Assembly: GCF_014873495.1 (NCBI RefSeq)
Contig: NZ_JADBGF010000001.1
Coordinates: 9,238,001 to 9,302,000, forward strand
Origin: Streptomyces stelliscabiei
GTDB taxonomy: Bacteria; Actinomycetota; Actinomycetes; Streptomycetales; Streptomycetaceae
Reading direction: 5' to 3'
Length of the DNA: 64,000 nucleotides
Part shown: positions 37,274-46,116 of the stretch, in pieces
Layout: each line of letters opens with the position of its first letter
How positions within the stretch are numbered: the stretch's first letter is position 1
Position numbers and translations under genes: made by a program
The notes under the pieces: generated by a model
Database searches by the model: none
Seen by the model: only the letters and a program-made list of their open reading frames with translations
Told to the model about the DNA's origin: nothing

Positions 37274-38086
37274 TCAGTCGGCCGGTTTCCAGCCCGGGAG
37301 TGTCGGCAGGACCTTCTCGGCGATCCGGAACAGGGCCTGGTCGTCGGGCCGTTGGGAGTCCTGGCGCCAGATGACGATTTCGTAGGTGCTGCCGCTGTCC
37401 TTCGGGTCGGTCGCGACCAGCAGCCGGCGGGCGACGCCGCCGGGGCCGGACTCGGCGTCGCTGCCGTCGAGCCTGAAGGAGATGGCGATGGTCTGTCCCG
37501 AGTACAGGACCGCCCGGTGTCCCAGGACGGTCCTGCTCGTGGCGTCGGCGCCCAGGTAGCCGACCGACTCGGCGACCGGGAGGTCCTCGTAGGACGCCGA
37601 GACCTCCACGGCGTAGGTGTCCAGCTCGACCTTCGCCTCGGGGGTGACCGTTGTGGTGCCGTCGGCCCACTTCGACTCGCTCTCGCTGCCCGACGCGCTC
37701 ACCGCCTGCTCGGTCGGGGTGCCGAGGAGCGCGGGCAGGTCGGCGCGGTTCAGGGCGGTGCACAGCCGTGCCCCGGAGACCTTGCCCCGCGGAGCGGGCG
37801 AGGCGTCGTCGGAGGACGAACACGCGGCCGGTCCCAGGGTCCGGGGCGTCTGGTCGAGGAAGTCTCCCAGTGCCCACAGGCCCCCCAGGAGCACTCCGAC
37901 GGTCGCCACCGCCGATATCACCTGGGCCGCCGTGCTCATCTCCTTGCCGGAGCCCGCTCTCGCGCCCGCTCCCGCCCTCGGAACCGCTCCGACCTCCGGC
38001 CCCGGAACCGCTCCCACCCCCGGCCCCGGATCCGCTCCGCGACCCGCTCCCGCACCCGTTCCGGAATCCTCGACGTCGTCGGTCAT
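37274..38086 (-). CDS. Membrane-anchored protein resembling DUF6215
   Basis: Protein of 270 aa. A Gly/Pro/Ala-rich tail with repeated GVGAVPGPEVGAVP (residues 10-50) precedes a single hydrophobic helix (AAQVISAVATVGVLLGGLWAL); the rest is exported or surface-exposed and beta-rich. KVSGARLCTALNRADLPALLGTP and FRLDGSDAESGPGGVARRLLVATDPKDSGSTYE match a Streptomyces family I remember as DUF6215; no function is known. It ends in AEKVLPTLPGWKPAD. The ATG at 38086 (MTDDVEDSG) is preferred over an upstream ATG at 38116. The repetitive N-terminus suggests recent slippage. Confidence 0.65.
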   Translation of the reverse strand: MTDDVEDSGTGAGAGRGADPGPGVGAVPGPEVGAVPRAGAGARAGSGKEMSTAAQVISAVATVGVLLGGLWALGDFLDQTPRTLGPAACSSSDDASPAPRGKVSGARLCTALNRADLPALLGTPTEQAVSASGSESESKWADGTTTVTPEAKVELDTYAVEVSASYEDLPVAESVGYLGADATSRTVLGHRAVLYSGQTIAISFRLDGSDAESGPGGVARRLLVATDPKDSGSTYEIVIWRQDSQRPDDQALFRIAEKVLPTLPGWKPAD

Positions 38087-38212
38087 GCCCCCGTGCCCCC
38101 AGCTTGATGTGCACACGCCCCCCGTGTGCCGGGGGAGCCTAACCTGTGAGCGGAGTGCGGCAAAACACGATTCCCCGTAGGGGTCCGTCCGGACACGAGA
38201 GGCAGGAACGTC

Positions 38213-39274
38213 ATGTCCCCGCAGGACTCACCCGGTTCTCGGCAGGACTCACCCGGCGCGCGGTCCGCGTCGCTCGGCGTGGCCGTCATCGGCACCGGCC
38301 GGATGGGCGCCGACCATGTGCGCCGGCTCACCGAGGTGATCAGCGGCGCCCATGTGGCCGCCGTGGTCGACCTCGACGCCGAGCGCGCCGAGGCGGTCGC
38401 CGCCGGCGTCGAGGGCTGCGTCGCCTACGCCGACACCGAGCAGGCGCTGGCCGCACCGGGCGTCGACGCCGTCCTCGTCGCCTCCCCGGGCCCCGCCCAC
38501 GAGGCGGCCCTGCTCACCGCGTTCGAGTACGACCTGCCCGTCCTGTGCGAGAAGCCCCTCACCCCGGACCCCGCCTCCGCACTGCGCCTGCTGGAGGCCG
38601 AGCGGCGGCTGGGGCACCGCCGGGTGCAGGTCGGGTTCATGCGCCGCTACGACCGCGAGTACGTCAGGCTCAAGTCCCTGCTGGACGGCGGCGAGCTGGG
38701 CCGGCCGCTGCTGCTGCACCACCGGCACCGCAACGCCGAGGCGCCGCCCGGGTTCACCGACGCGATGGCGATCAACGACTCCGTCGCCCACGAGATGGAC
38801 GTCACCCGCTGGCTGCTCGGCCAGGAGATCACCGCCGTCACCGTGCTGCGGCCCCGGCCGTCGGCCCACGCCCCGCAGGGTCTGAGCGACCCGCAGTTCG
38901 TGGTGTTCGAGACCGACGGCGGCGTCGTCGCCGACGTCGAGATCTTCCTCACCGCCCGCTACGGCTACCAGGTCCAGGCCGAGGCGGTCTGCGAGAACGG
39001 CACGGCCCGCATCGGCGACGGACACGACATGCTCGTCACCACGGCCGGACGCTGGGGCGGCACGGTCACGCCGGGCTACCTCGAACGCTTCGAGGGCGCC
39101 TACGACCGTCAGGTGCAGGCCTGGGTGGACGCCACCCGCCGGGGCGAGGTCACCGGACCCGGCATCTGGGACGGATACGCCGTCGCCGCGATCTCCGAGG
39201 CGGGCGTCCGTGCCCAGCGGGAGGGCGTCCGCGTCGAGGTCGATCTCGTCGCGCGCCCCGCTCTCCCTCACTGA
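38213..39274 (+). CDS. Gfo/Idh/MocA-family oxidoreductase (inositol 2-dehydrogenase-like)
   Basis: NAD(P)-dependent sugar or polyol dehydrogenase (353 aa). Rossmann motif LGVAVIGTGRMGADHVRRL begins at residue 21; CEKPLTPDPASAL carries the EKP motif with the catalytic Lys, and INDSVAHEMDVTRWLLGQE the Asp-x3-His pair. VQVGFMRRYDREY is typical of the inositol dehydrogenase branch. The first 20 residues contain a duplicated QDSPGSR, encoded by a 15-bp direct repeat (38221-38235 and 38242-38256). AGGAACGTC precedes the ATG. The secreted fucosidase downstream hints at sugar oxidation, but they are not clearly co-transcribed. Confidence 0.85.
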   Translation: MSPQDSPGSRQDSPGARSASLGVAVIGTGRMGADHVRRLTEVISGAHVAAVVDLDAERAEAVAAGVEGCVAYADTEQALAAPGVDAVLVASPGPAHEAALLTAFEYDLPVLCEKPLTPDPASALRLLEAERRLGHRRVQVGFMRRYDREYVRLKSLLDGGELGRPLLLHHRHRNAEAPPGFTDAMAINDSVAHEMDVTRWLLGQEITAVTVLRPRPSAHAPQGLSDPQFVVFETDGGVVADVEIFLTARYGYQVQAEAVCENGTARIGDGHDMLVTTAGRWGGTVTPGYLERFEGAYDRQVQAWVDATRRGEVTGPGIWDGYAVAAISEAGVRAQREGVRVEVDLVARPALPH

Positions 39275-39299
39275 CCTACGACGATGCCTAGGCACCGTA

Positions 39300-39324
39300 G
39301 GAGACACATACATGTGATGTCTCC
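39300..39324. promoter_or_regulatory. Nested dyad upstream of the GH29 gene
   Basis: GGAGACA and TGTCTCC are perfect 7-bp arms separated by 11 nt; inside them CACAT-AC-ATGTG is a second dyad. The site is AT-richer than its surroundings and lies about 115 nt upstream of the fucosidase start. A sugar-responsive repressor site is a plausible reading, or a terminator for the Gfo/Idh gene that ends 25 nt earlier. Confidence 0.45.
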
Positions 39325-39439
39325 ATCGGCCCATGTGGCCGTACGTCCGGACAAAGGGGTTAATCACTCTTCACTCCAGCCGCATTCATCCCTGTACAGT
39401 CGTTGACAAGGGTGGCCCGCATGCCTGACGTTCGTACGT

Positions 39440-41656
39440 ATGTCGCAATCGATCAGCAGGCGCGGGCTTCTGATGGGCGCCACAGCCGTCGTGGCGGCCA
39501 CCGCCACCGACGTGTTCGCGGCCGGTGGTGCGTCGGCCGCCACGCCGAGAACCTACGAACCGACCTGGGAATCCGTGAACAGACACCCCGCCGCCCCCGA
39601 GTGGTTCCGGGACGCCAAGTTCGGCATCTACTTCCACTGGGGTGCCTTCAGCGTCCCGGCGTACGACAGCGAGTGGTATCCCCGCAACATGTACCTGCCT
39701 GGCCAGAAGGCCAACAGGCACCACATCGACACGTACGGCGACCCGGCCGACTGGCCGTACCACCGGTTCATCGACGGGGCCGACGATCTCGCGGGCCACC
39801 ACACGCAGTTCGCGCCGAAGCTCAAGTCGGCCGGCGGGAGGTTCGACCCCGAGGAATGGGCCCAGCTGTTCGTCGACGCGGGGGCACGGTTCGCCGGGCC
39901 GGTCGCCGAGCACCACGACGGCTACTCGATGTGGGACAGCCGGGTCAACGAGTGGAACTCCGTCGACAAGGGCCCGGGGCTGGACCTGCTGGAGCTGTTC
40001 ACCGACGCCATCCGGGCCAGGGACCTGAAGCTCCTGGTGGCGATGCACCACGCGTACAACTACACCGGCTTCTTCGAGGGCGTGCCCGCCCAGTCGGACC
40101 CCAGCCTCAAGAAGCTGTACGGGCAATTGAGTCCAGAGGCCGAGAACCAGCTCTGGTACGACAAACTCAAGGAGGTCGTCGACCGCTCCCGGCCCGACAT
40201 TCTCTGGCAGGACTGGCGGCTCGACCACGTCGACGAGAAGCAGCGGCTGAACTTCCTGTCGTACTACTTCAACCAGGCCGGCACGTGGGGCAAGGAGGTC
40301 GTCGCCACCTACAAGGACGGTTTCGACAGCCACAGTTCGGTCTTCGACTACGAGCGCGGCGGCCCCGCCGATCTCACCGCGCCCTACTGGCTCACCGACG
40401 ACAGCATCTCCAACACCAGTTGGTGCTACACCGAGGGCATCGGCTACTACTCCCTCGCGCAGATGCTGCACTCGTTCGTCGACCGGATCAGCAAGAACGG
40501 CAGCGTGCTGCTCAACATCGCGCCGAAGGCCGACGGCACCATTCCGCAGGGCCAGAAGGACATCCTGCTCGGCATCGGCGACTACCTGAAGCGCTTCGGC
40601 GAGTCGGTCTACGGCACCCGCGCCTGGACCGTGTACGGCGAAGGGCCGACGAAGATGGGCGGCGGATCCTTCACCCGGCCCACCGCCGGCACCGCCCGGG
40701 ACATCCGGTTCACCCGCGACAAGGAGGGCACCGTCCTCTACGCGACCGTCCTCGGCTGGCCCGGCGACTCGCTGACCCTGAAGACGCTCGACTCCGCCCG
40801 GATCGACCTGGCCTCGCTCACCGCAGTGGAACTCCTCGGTTCCGAAGCCGGCACCTACCACGACCTCGGCACCCCGGAACAGAGCGCGACCGGGCTGAAG
40901 GTGACGCTCCCGGCGACGAAGCCGTTCGACGCTCCCGCGTACGTCCTCAGGTTCCGCTTCTCCGGCCGTATCCCCGTGCTCCGGCCCCACGCCGGGGCGC
41001 TGGCCTTCGCGGACCCGCGCTTCAGAGGCGACGGCACCGTACTCGCCCTCGGCGACCACGACGCCGAACAGCTCACCCTGGCCGGTCTGGAGCCGCGCAG
41101 GCTCTCCTCGCTGAAGCTCGCCCCGGCCCACCGGCTGATCGGCTTCTCCGGGGACGACCTCACCGGCACCGAGTGGACCTACACCGCCGACACTCCCCGG
41201 GTCCGGGACAGGATCGCCTCGCTGCGGGTCGTGTTCGATCCCACCGCGCGCTTCCGGATCACCAACGTCACCAACGGGCTCGCCCTGGACAACGGCGGAG
41301 ACGTGCCGAGCGGCTCCCCCGTCAAGCAGTGGACGTGGGACGGCTCCACCCACCTGCAGTGGTACGCCGTCGCCCTCGGCAACGGCTACTACAGACTGGA
41401 GAGCCGGGCGAGCGGCCTGGTCGCCGACGGGTGGGGCGCCACCGGCGACGGCTCCGCCCTGCGGCAGGCGGCCTGGAACAACGGGACCGACCAGCACTGG
41501 CTGATCACCCACCGCGGCGACGGCCGCCACTCCCTCGCCAACCGCACCACGGGACTCGTCCTCGACGGCGGCGGCGACGTCCCCTCCGGCTCGCCCGCCA
41601 AACAGTGGACCTGGGGCAACAGCGCCAACCTGCTGTGGACCCTCACCGAGGTCTGA
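39440..41656 (+). CDS. Secreted alpha-L-fucosidase (GH29) with C-terminal ricin-type lectin domain
   Basis: Exported enzyme (738 aa) that releases alpha-L-fucose from glycans. Tat signal ISRRGLLMGATAVVAATATD leads to an Ala-rich cleavage area. GH29 catalytic domain spans about residues 45-385: WFRDAKFGIYFHWGAFSVPAYDSEWYPR at the start, EHHDGYSMWDS, and the nucleophile Asp258 in DILWQDW. A beta-sandwich follows (about 390-590), then a ricin-B-like lectin from about 605 with three QxW-type repeats (VKQWTWD, RQAAWN, AKQWTWG). No good ribosome site precedes the ATG, so a leaderless or short-leader transcript is possible. The dyad upstream may control it. Confidence 0.9.
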   Translation: MSQSISRRGLLMGATAVVAATATDVFAAGGASAATPRTYEPTWESVNRHPAAPEWFRDAKFGIYFHWGAFSVPAYDSEWYPRNMYLPGQKANRHHIDTYGDPADWPYHRFIDGADDLAGHHTQFAPKLKSAGGRFDPEEWAQLFVDAGARFAGPVAEHHDGYSMWDSRVNEWNSVDKGPGLDLLELFTDAIRARDLKLLVAMHHAYNYTGFFEGVPAQSDPSLKKLYGQLSPEAENQLWYDKLKEVVDRSRPDILWQDWRLDHVDEKQRLNFLSYYFNQAGTWGKEVVATYKDGFDSHSSVFDYERGGPADLTAPYWLTDDSISNTSWCYTEGIGYYSLAQMLHSFVDRISKNGSVLLNIAPKADGTIPQGQKDILLGIGDYLKRFGESVYGTRAWTVYGEGPTKMGGGSFTRPTAGTARDIRFTRDKEGTVLYATVLGWPGDSLTLKTLDSARIDLASLTAVELLGSEAGTYHDLGTPEQSATGLKVTLPATKPFDAPAYVLRFRFSGRIPVLRPHAGALAFADPRFRGDGTVLALGDHDAEQLTLAGLEPRRLSSLKLAPAHRLIGFSGDDLTGTEWTYTADTPRVRDRIASLRVVFDPTARFRITNVTNGLALDNGGDVPSGSPVKQWTWDGSTHLQWYAVALGNGYYRLESRASGLVADGWGATGDGSALRQAAWNNGTDQHWLITHRGDGRHSLANRTTGLVLDGGGDVPSGSPAKQWTWGNSANLLWTLTEV

Positions 41657-41662
41657 CGCCCC

Positions 41663-42703
41663 TCACGCCTCCCCGGACAGCTCCAGCAGCACCTTGGAGG
41701 CGACCGTGCGGTCCTGAGCGGTGTCGAACGCGGCGACGGACCGCTCCAACGGGAAGGTGTGCGTGACGACCGCGTCGACCGGGAGGCCCTGGGCCAACAG
41801 GGACAGGGCCTCGTCGAACTCGGTGTCGAAGCGGAAGGACCCGCGCAGTTCCAGCTCACGGGTGACCGCGACATTGCCGAGCAGCCCGATCTCCCCGGGC
41901 GGCAGCAGCCCGAGCATGACCACGACGCCACCGCGCCGTACCCGCTCCACACAGCTGCGCAGCCCGGCCGGTGCCCCGGACGCCTCCACGGCGAGGTCGA
42001 AGACCCCGGCCCAGGCGGGATCGGCGGGCCGGTCCGCCCGCACGACGGCGGTGGCGCCGACCTCGCCGGCGATCCGCAGCGGCTCCTCGTGGAGGTCGCT
42101 GACGACGACCTCGGCGGCGCCCGCGTGCCGCAGCGCGGCCACGACCAGCAGACCGATCGGACCGGCCCCGGTGACCAGCACCCGCCTGCCGCCGACCGCA
42201 CCCGCCCGGTGCACCGCGTGCAGCGCCACCGCCAGCGGCTCGGCGAGCACGGCACGCCGCAGACCGAGCCCCGGCGGCAGCTCCCGCACCTGGCCGGCCG
42301 GCACGGTGATCCGCTGCGCGAACCCGCCCTGCACATGCGGGGTGTGGGCCGCGCTGCCCAGATAGCGGGTGTGGGCGCAGACGTTGCGGGTGCCGCGCGC
42401 GCACTCGGGGCAGACCCCGCAGGGTGTGGCGGGGTGGATCGCGACGGCCGCGCCCACCGCCGGAGCGTCCGGTCCCTCGACGCCGGCCCCGAGCGCGGCG
42501 ACCCGGCCCACCACCTCGTGGCCCAGCACCATGGGCTCGCTCACGGCGAAGTCGCCGACCCGGCCTCGGTGGTAGTAGTGCAGATCGGAACCGCAGATCC
42601 CGCCGAGGGCGACGGCGACCGCGATCTCACCGGGCGCGGGGCCGTCGTACGGCCGCTCCTCGACGCGGAGATCGCCGGCTCCGTGGACTACACACGCGTG
42701 CAT
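41663..42703 (-). CDS. Zinc-dependent polyol/alcohol dehydrogenase (L-idonate 5-dehydrogenase-like)
   Basis: Medium-chain dehydrogenase (346 aa). Catalytic zinc ligands are in GGICGSDLHYYHRG and LGHEVVGRV; the structural zinc cysteines are in TPCGVCPECARGTRNVC; the NAD motif is VLVTGAGPIGLLVVAALR. Similarity to L-idonate/sorbitol dehydrogenases suggests oxidation of a sugar acid or deoxy-sugar acid. AAGGAG sits at ideal distance from ATG 42703. It converges tightly on the fucosidase (six nt between stops). Directly upstream on the same strand is the tail of a lost SDR gene, which would have been its operon partner. Confidence 0.88.
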   Translation of the reverse strand: MHACVVHGAGDLRVEERPYDGPAPGEIAVAVALGGICGSDLHYYHRGRVGDFAVSEPMVLGHEVVGRVAALGAGVEGPDAPAVGAAVAIHPATPCGVCPECARGTRNVCAHTRYLGSAAHTPHVQGGFAQRITVPAGQVRELPPGLGLRRAVLAEPLAVALHAVHRAGAVGGRRVLVTGAGPIGLLVVAALRHAGAAEVVVSDLHEEPLRIAGEVGATAVVRADRPADPAWAGVFDLAVEASGAPAGLRSCVERVRRGGVVVMLGLLPPGEIGLLGNVAVTRELELRGSFRFDTEFDEALSLLAQGLPVDAVVTHTFPLERSVAAFDTAQDRTVASKVLLELSGEA

Positions 42704-42729
42704 GGGTGCTCCTTGAGGCGTCGGCCGGT

Positions 42730-42798
42730 TCACAGGACAGACAGCATGCCGCCGTCGACGTACAGCAGCTGCCCGTTCACGAAGTCCGAGGCGGGGGG
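42730..42798 (-). pseudogene. C-terminal remnant of a short-chain dehydrogenase
   Basis: Read leftward, the last codons before the stop at 42730 encode ASDFVNGQLLYVDGGMLSVL, the classic C-terminal end of an SDR (the S-x-FVNGQ-x-L-x-VDGG motif). Upstream of this the family sequence stops abruptly near a run of seven G (42792-42798) and no SDR body, glycine motif or start is found. It lies 26 nt before the zinc dehydrogenase, in operon position. I read it as a deletion scar of a sugar-acid SDR. Confidence 0.7.
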
Positions 42799-42803
42799 GC
42801 GAG

Positions 42804-42944
42804 GGAGAGCAGGGTGGCACCGTCTTCGCCGCCCTCTCCACCGCCGCGCCCGCCTTCCGTCGCAGCATGGACGATCTCGTCGCCCTGGTCCCGCTGCTGG
42901 GGTCGGCGGCGGACGAGCTGGGGGTCCGGCTGCCGTCCCGTTGA
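42804..42944 (+). pseudogene. Coding-like 3' fragment on the opposite strand
   Basis: From about 42804 to the stop TGA at 42942 the rightward frame reads EQGGTVFAALSTAAPAFR followed by a helical segment DDLVALVPLLGSAADELG and a basic end VRLPSR. The composition and third-position GC look like the C-terminus of a real helical protein, but no plausible start or upstream body exists and the frame abuts the SDR remnant. It is probably the other side of a deletion or rearrangement joint. The family is not recognised. Confidence 0.4.
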
Positions 42945-43012
42945 CCCGTGCTCCCGTTCGCGGTGAACTGCCCCGCAGTGAAGGCGAGTTCACGGCGGAG
43001 AGGGCTGACGAC

Positions 43013-43789
43013 ATGGACGACCCGGACGGGAAGCGCGCGAAACCGCTCGACGGGAAGACCGCACTGGTCACCGGGGCGGGCAGCGGAATCGGCCGGGAGA
43101 CGGCCCTGATGCTCGCCGAGGCGGGCGCGACGGTGGTCCTCGTCGGACGACGGCGGCAGGTCCTCGACGAGGTCGCCGCCGCCGTCACGGACGCCGGAGG
43201 CGCGGCGTTCACCCACCCCGCGCACGTGGAGCACGCCGACGAGGTGCGGGAGCTGGCCGACCGGACCCGGGAGTTCGTCGGTCCCGTGGACATCCTCGTC
43301 CACAACGCGGGCGGCGCCGGCCCGGTCGGTGACGTCCGCGGGCTCGGCGAGGACGAGTGGAACGCCGTCCTGGGGGTCAACCTCACCGGGGTCTACCTCC
43401 TCACCCAGGCGCTCCTCCCGGACATGCTGGAGCGCGGCGGCGGCTCGGTCATCACGATCTCCTCGCTCGCCGCACTGCGCCCCACCCCGCTCGGCGGCGC
43501 CCCGTACGGCGCGGCGAAGGCGGGCGTGCGCAACTTCATGGCCTATCTGCGCAACTCGTTCCGCGACGAACACATCCGGGCGACCTGCATCCTGCCCGGC
43601 GCGGTCGACACCCCCGCCCACGACAGCCGCCCCGTCCCGCCGAGCGCGGAGCGGCGGGCCGCCATGGTGCGCCCCGAGGACGTGGCACGGGCCGTCCTGC
43701 TGTGCGCCACGCTCCCCGCGCGCACGGTCGTCGAGGAACTGGTCATCGCGCCCACCGTGAGTGCCCCGCCCCGGCCGGGTGGTCCGTGA
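43013..43789 (+). CDS. Short-chain dehydrogenase/reductase
   Basis: NAD(P)-dependent SDR (258 aa). Cofactor motif TALVTGAGSGIGRETA, NAG motif in LVHNAGGAGPVGDV, catalytic Ser in TISSLAAL, and Tyr-x3-Lys in PYGAAKAGVRNFM are intact. The C-terminus (VARAVLLCATLPARTVVEELVIAPT) is typical of the ketoacyl reductase-like/clavulanate dehydrogenase-like group. GGAGAGGG lies before ATG 43013. It is a complete gene right of the degraded segment, in opposite orientation to the SDR scar, so it is not the source of that tail. The substrate is unknown. Confidence 0.87.
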   Translation: MDDPDGKRAKPLDGKTALVTGAGSGIGRETALMLAEAGATVVLVGRRRQVLDEVAAAVTDAGGAAFTHPAHVEHADEVRELADRTREFVGPVDILVHNAGGAGPVGDVRGLGEDEWNAVLGVNLTGVYLLTQALLPDMLERGGGSVITISSLAALRPTPLGGAPYGAAKAGVRNFMAYLRNSFRDEHIRATCILPGAVDTPAHDSRPVPPSAERRAAMVRPEDVARAVLLCATLPARTVVEELVIAPTVSAPPRPGGP

Positions 43790-43822
43790 CCCCGGAGGCG
43801 ACCGGGGCCACGGCACGACGAA

Positions 43823-43860
43823 CGTCCGGGCCGGCCCCTCGCGAGGGGCCGGCCCGGACG
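43823..43860. terminator. 38-bp perfect palindrome between convergent SDR and katG
   Basis: The stretch is a perfect palindrome: 18 nt starting CGTCCGGGCC and its exact complement around a central GC. It falls 33 nt after the SDR stop and 15 nt after the katG stop, so it should terminate transcripts from both sides. No T-tract follows. Confidence 0.85.
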
Positions 43861-43875
43861 CCGTGATGGGGAGGA

Positions 43876-46092
43876 TCAGACCAGGTCGAAGCGGTCCAGG
43901 TCGGCGACCTTGGCCCACGCCGCGACGAAGTCCTTCACGAACTTCTCCTTGGCGTCGTCGCTCGCGTAGACCTCGGCGAGGGCGCGCAGCTCGGAGTTCG
44001 AGCCGAACACGAGGTCGGCACGGGTGCCGGTCCACTTGACCTCGCCGGTGTCCGCGTCACGGCCCTCGAAGAGGGTCTGGTCGGCGGAGGTGGACTTCCA
44101 CGTCGTGCCCAGGTCGAGCAGGTTGACGAAGAAGTCGTTGGTGAGCACGCCCGGGGTGCCGGTGAAGACACCGTGCGTGGACCCGGCGTGGTTGGCGCCC
44201 AGGACCCGCAGACCACCGACGAGGACCGTCAGCTCGGGAGCGCTCAGCGAGAGCAGGTTCGCCCGGTCGATCAGCAGGTACTCGGCGGGGAGGCGGTTGC
44301 CCTTGCCCTGGTAGTTGCGGAAGCCGTCGGCCGCCGGCTCCAGCGCCGCGAACGACTCGGCGTCCGTGTGCTCCTCGGTCGCGTCCACGCGGCCCGGGGT
44401 GAAGGGCACCTCGACGTCGACGCCGGCGTCCTTGGCGGCCTTCTCGACCGCGGCGGCTCCGCCGAGGACGATCAGGTCGGCCAGGGAGACCTTCTTGGCA
44501 CCGGCGTTGAAGTCCGCCTGCACGCCCTCCAGGACGCTCAGGACGTGACGCAGGTCGTCCGGGTTGTTGACCTCCCAGCCGCGCTGGGGCTCCAGGCGGA
44601 TACGGGCGCCGTTGGCGCCGCCGCGCTTGTCGCTGGACCGGAAGGTGGAGGCCGACGCCCACGCGGTGGACACCAGCTGCGAGACGGTCAGACCCGAGGC
44701 GAGGAGCTTGGTCTTGAGCGCCGCGATGTCGGCGGCGTCGATGACCGGGCCCTCGGCCTGCGGCAGCGGGTCCTGCCACAGCAGGGTCTCCGCCGGGACC
44801 TCCGGGCCGAGGTACAGCGACTTCGGGCCCATGTCACGGTGGGTCAGCTTGAACCAGGCGCGGGCGAAGGCGTCCGCGAACTGGTCGGGGTGCTCGTAGA
44901 AGCGACGCGAGATCTCCGCGTAGATCGGGTCGAAGCGGAGCGACAGGTCGGTGGTGAGCATCGTCGGGAGGTGCTTCTTCGACGCGTCGTGGGCGTCCGG
45001 GATGATCGCCTCGGCGTCCTTGGCGACCCACTGCTTGGCACCGGCCGGGGACTCCGACAGCTCGTACTCGAACTCGAACAGGTTCTTGAAGAACCCGTTG
45101 CTCCACTGGGTCGGCGTGGCGGTCCAGGTGACCTCCAGGCCGGAGGTGATGGCGTCGCCGCCCTTGCCGGTGCCGTGGGTGGACTTCCAGCCCAGGCCCT
45201 GCTCCTCCATGGAGGCGGCCTCGGGGTCGTCGCCCACGTTGTCCGCGGGGCCGGCGCCGTGGGTCTTGCCGAAGGTGTGACCACCGGCGATGAGGGCGAC
45301 GGTCTCCTCGTCGTCCATCGCCATGCGGCGGAAGGTCTCACGGATGTCGCGGGCCGCGGCGAGCGGGTCCGGGTTGCCGTTGGGGCCCTCGGGGTTGACG
45401 TAGATCAGACCCATCTGGACGGCGCCGAGCGGGTTCTCCAGCTCGCGGTCGCCGGTGTAGCGCTGGTCGTCCAGCCAGGTGGTCTCGGGACCCCAGTACA
45501 CGTCCTCGTCGGCCTCCCAGACGTCGGCGCGGCCGCCGGCGAAGCCGAAGGTCTCGAAGCCCATCTGCTCCAGGGCGACGTTACCGGTGAGGATCATGAG
45601 GTCGGCCCAGGAGATCGACTGGCCGTACTTCTTCTTGACCGGCCACAGCAGACGGCGGGCCTTGTCCAGGTTGCCGTTGTCCGGCCAGCTGTTCAGCGGC
45701 GCGAAGCGCTGCTGACCGCGGCCGCCACCGCCGCGGCCGTCGCTGATGCGGTACGTACCGGCGCTGTGCCAGGCCATACGGATCATCAGCGGGCCGTAGT
45801 TGCCGAAGTCGGCCGGCCACCAGTCCTGCGAGGTGGTCAGCACCTCGGCGATGTCCTGCTTCACGGCGGCGAGGTCGAGGTTGTTGAACGCCTCGGCGTA
45901 GTCGAACTCCCCGCCGAGGGGGTTCGCCACCACGGGGTCCTTGGCGAGGATCTTCAGGTTGAGCCGCTCCGGCCACCACTGACGGTTCCCGCCGCCCTGG
46001 GTCGGGTGCGCGGCACGCCCGTGGGCGACCGGGCAGCCGCCCGTCTCCTCGGGCTTCGCGTCCGTGACGATCGCGTCGTGGTTCTCAGTCAT
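43876..46092 (-). CDS. katG: Catalase-peroxidase
   Basis: Haem enzyme (738 aa) that destroys hydrogen peroxide. Distal catalytic Arg105, Trp108 and His109 are in RMAWHSAG. GGHTFGKTHGAG holds the proximal His. The Trp-Tyr-Met cross-link residues include Tyr in MGLIYVNPEGPNG. The duplicated C-terminal half is complete through the end VADLDRFDLV. AAGGA lies five nt before the ATG. It is 24 nt after a Fur-family gene, the common furA-katG arrangement, in which peroxide relieves repression of both. Confidence 0.96.
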   Translation of the reverse strand: MTENHDAIVTDAKPEETGGCPVAHGRAAHPTQGGGNRQWWPERLNLKILAKDPVVANPLGGEFDYAEAFNNLDLAAVKQDIAEVLTTSQDWWPADFGNYGPLMIRMAWHSAGTYRISDGRGGGGRGQQRFAPLNSWPDNGNLDKARRLLWPVKKKYGQSISWADLMILTGNVALEQMGFETFGFAGGRADVWEADEDVYWGPETTWLDDQRYTGDRELENPLGAVQMGLIYVNPEGPNGNPDPLAAARDIRETFRRMAMDDEETVALIAGGHTFGKTHGAGPADNVGDDPEAASMEEQGLGWKSTHGTGKGGDAITSGLEVTWTATPTQWSNGFFKNLFEFEYELSESPAGAKQWVAKDAEAIIPDAHDASKKHLPTMLTTDLSLRFDPIYAEISRRFYEHPDQFADAFARAWFKLTHRDMGPKSLYLGPEVPAETLLWQDPLPQAEGPVIDAADIAALKTKLLASGLTVSQLVSTAWASASTFRSSDKRGGANGARIRLEPQRGWEVNNPDDLRHVLSVLEGVQADFNAGAKKVSLADLIVLGGAAAVEKAAKDAGVDVEVPFTPGRVDATEEHTDAESFAALEPAADGFRNYQGKGNRLPAEYLLIDRANLLSLSAPELTVLVGGLRVLGANHAGSTHGVFTGTPGVLTNDFFVNLLDLGTTWKSTSADQTLFEGRDADTGEVKWTGTRADLVFGSNSELRALAEVYASDDAKEKFVKDFVAAWAKVADLDRFDLV

Positions 46093-46116
46093 GGGAGTCC
46101 TTCCGGAACTGGTGGA

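Noticed and set aside
39403..39432. Sigma-70-like promoter beginning TTGACA before the GH29 gene
   Set aside because: The -35-like hexamer is good but no acceptable -10 hexamer lies 16-18 nt downstream, so it is not listed as a promoter.
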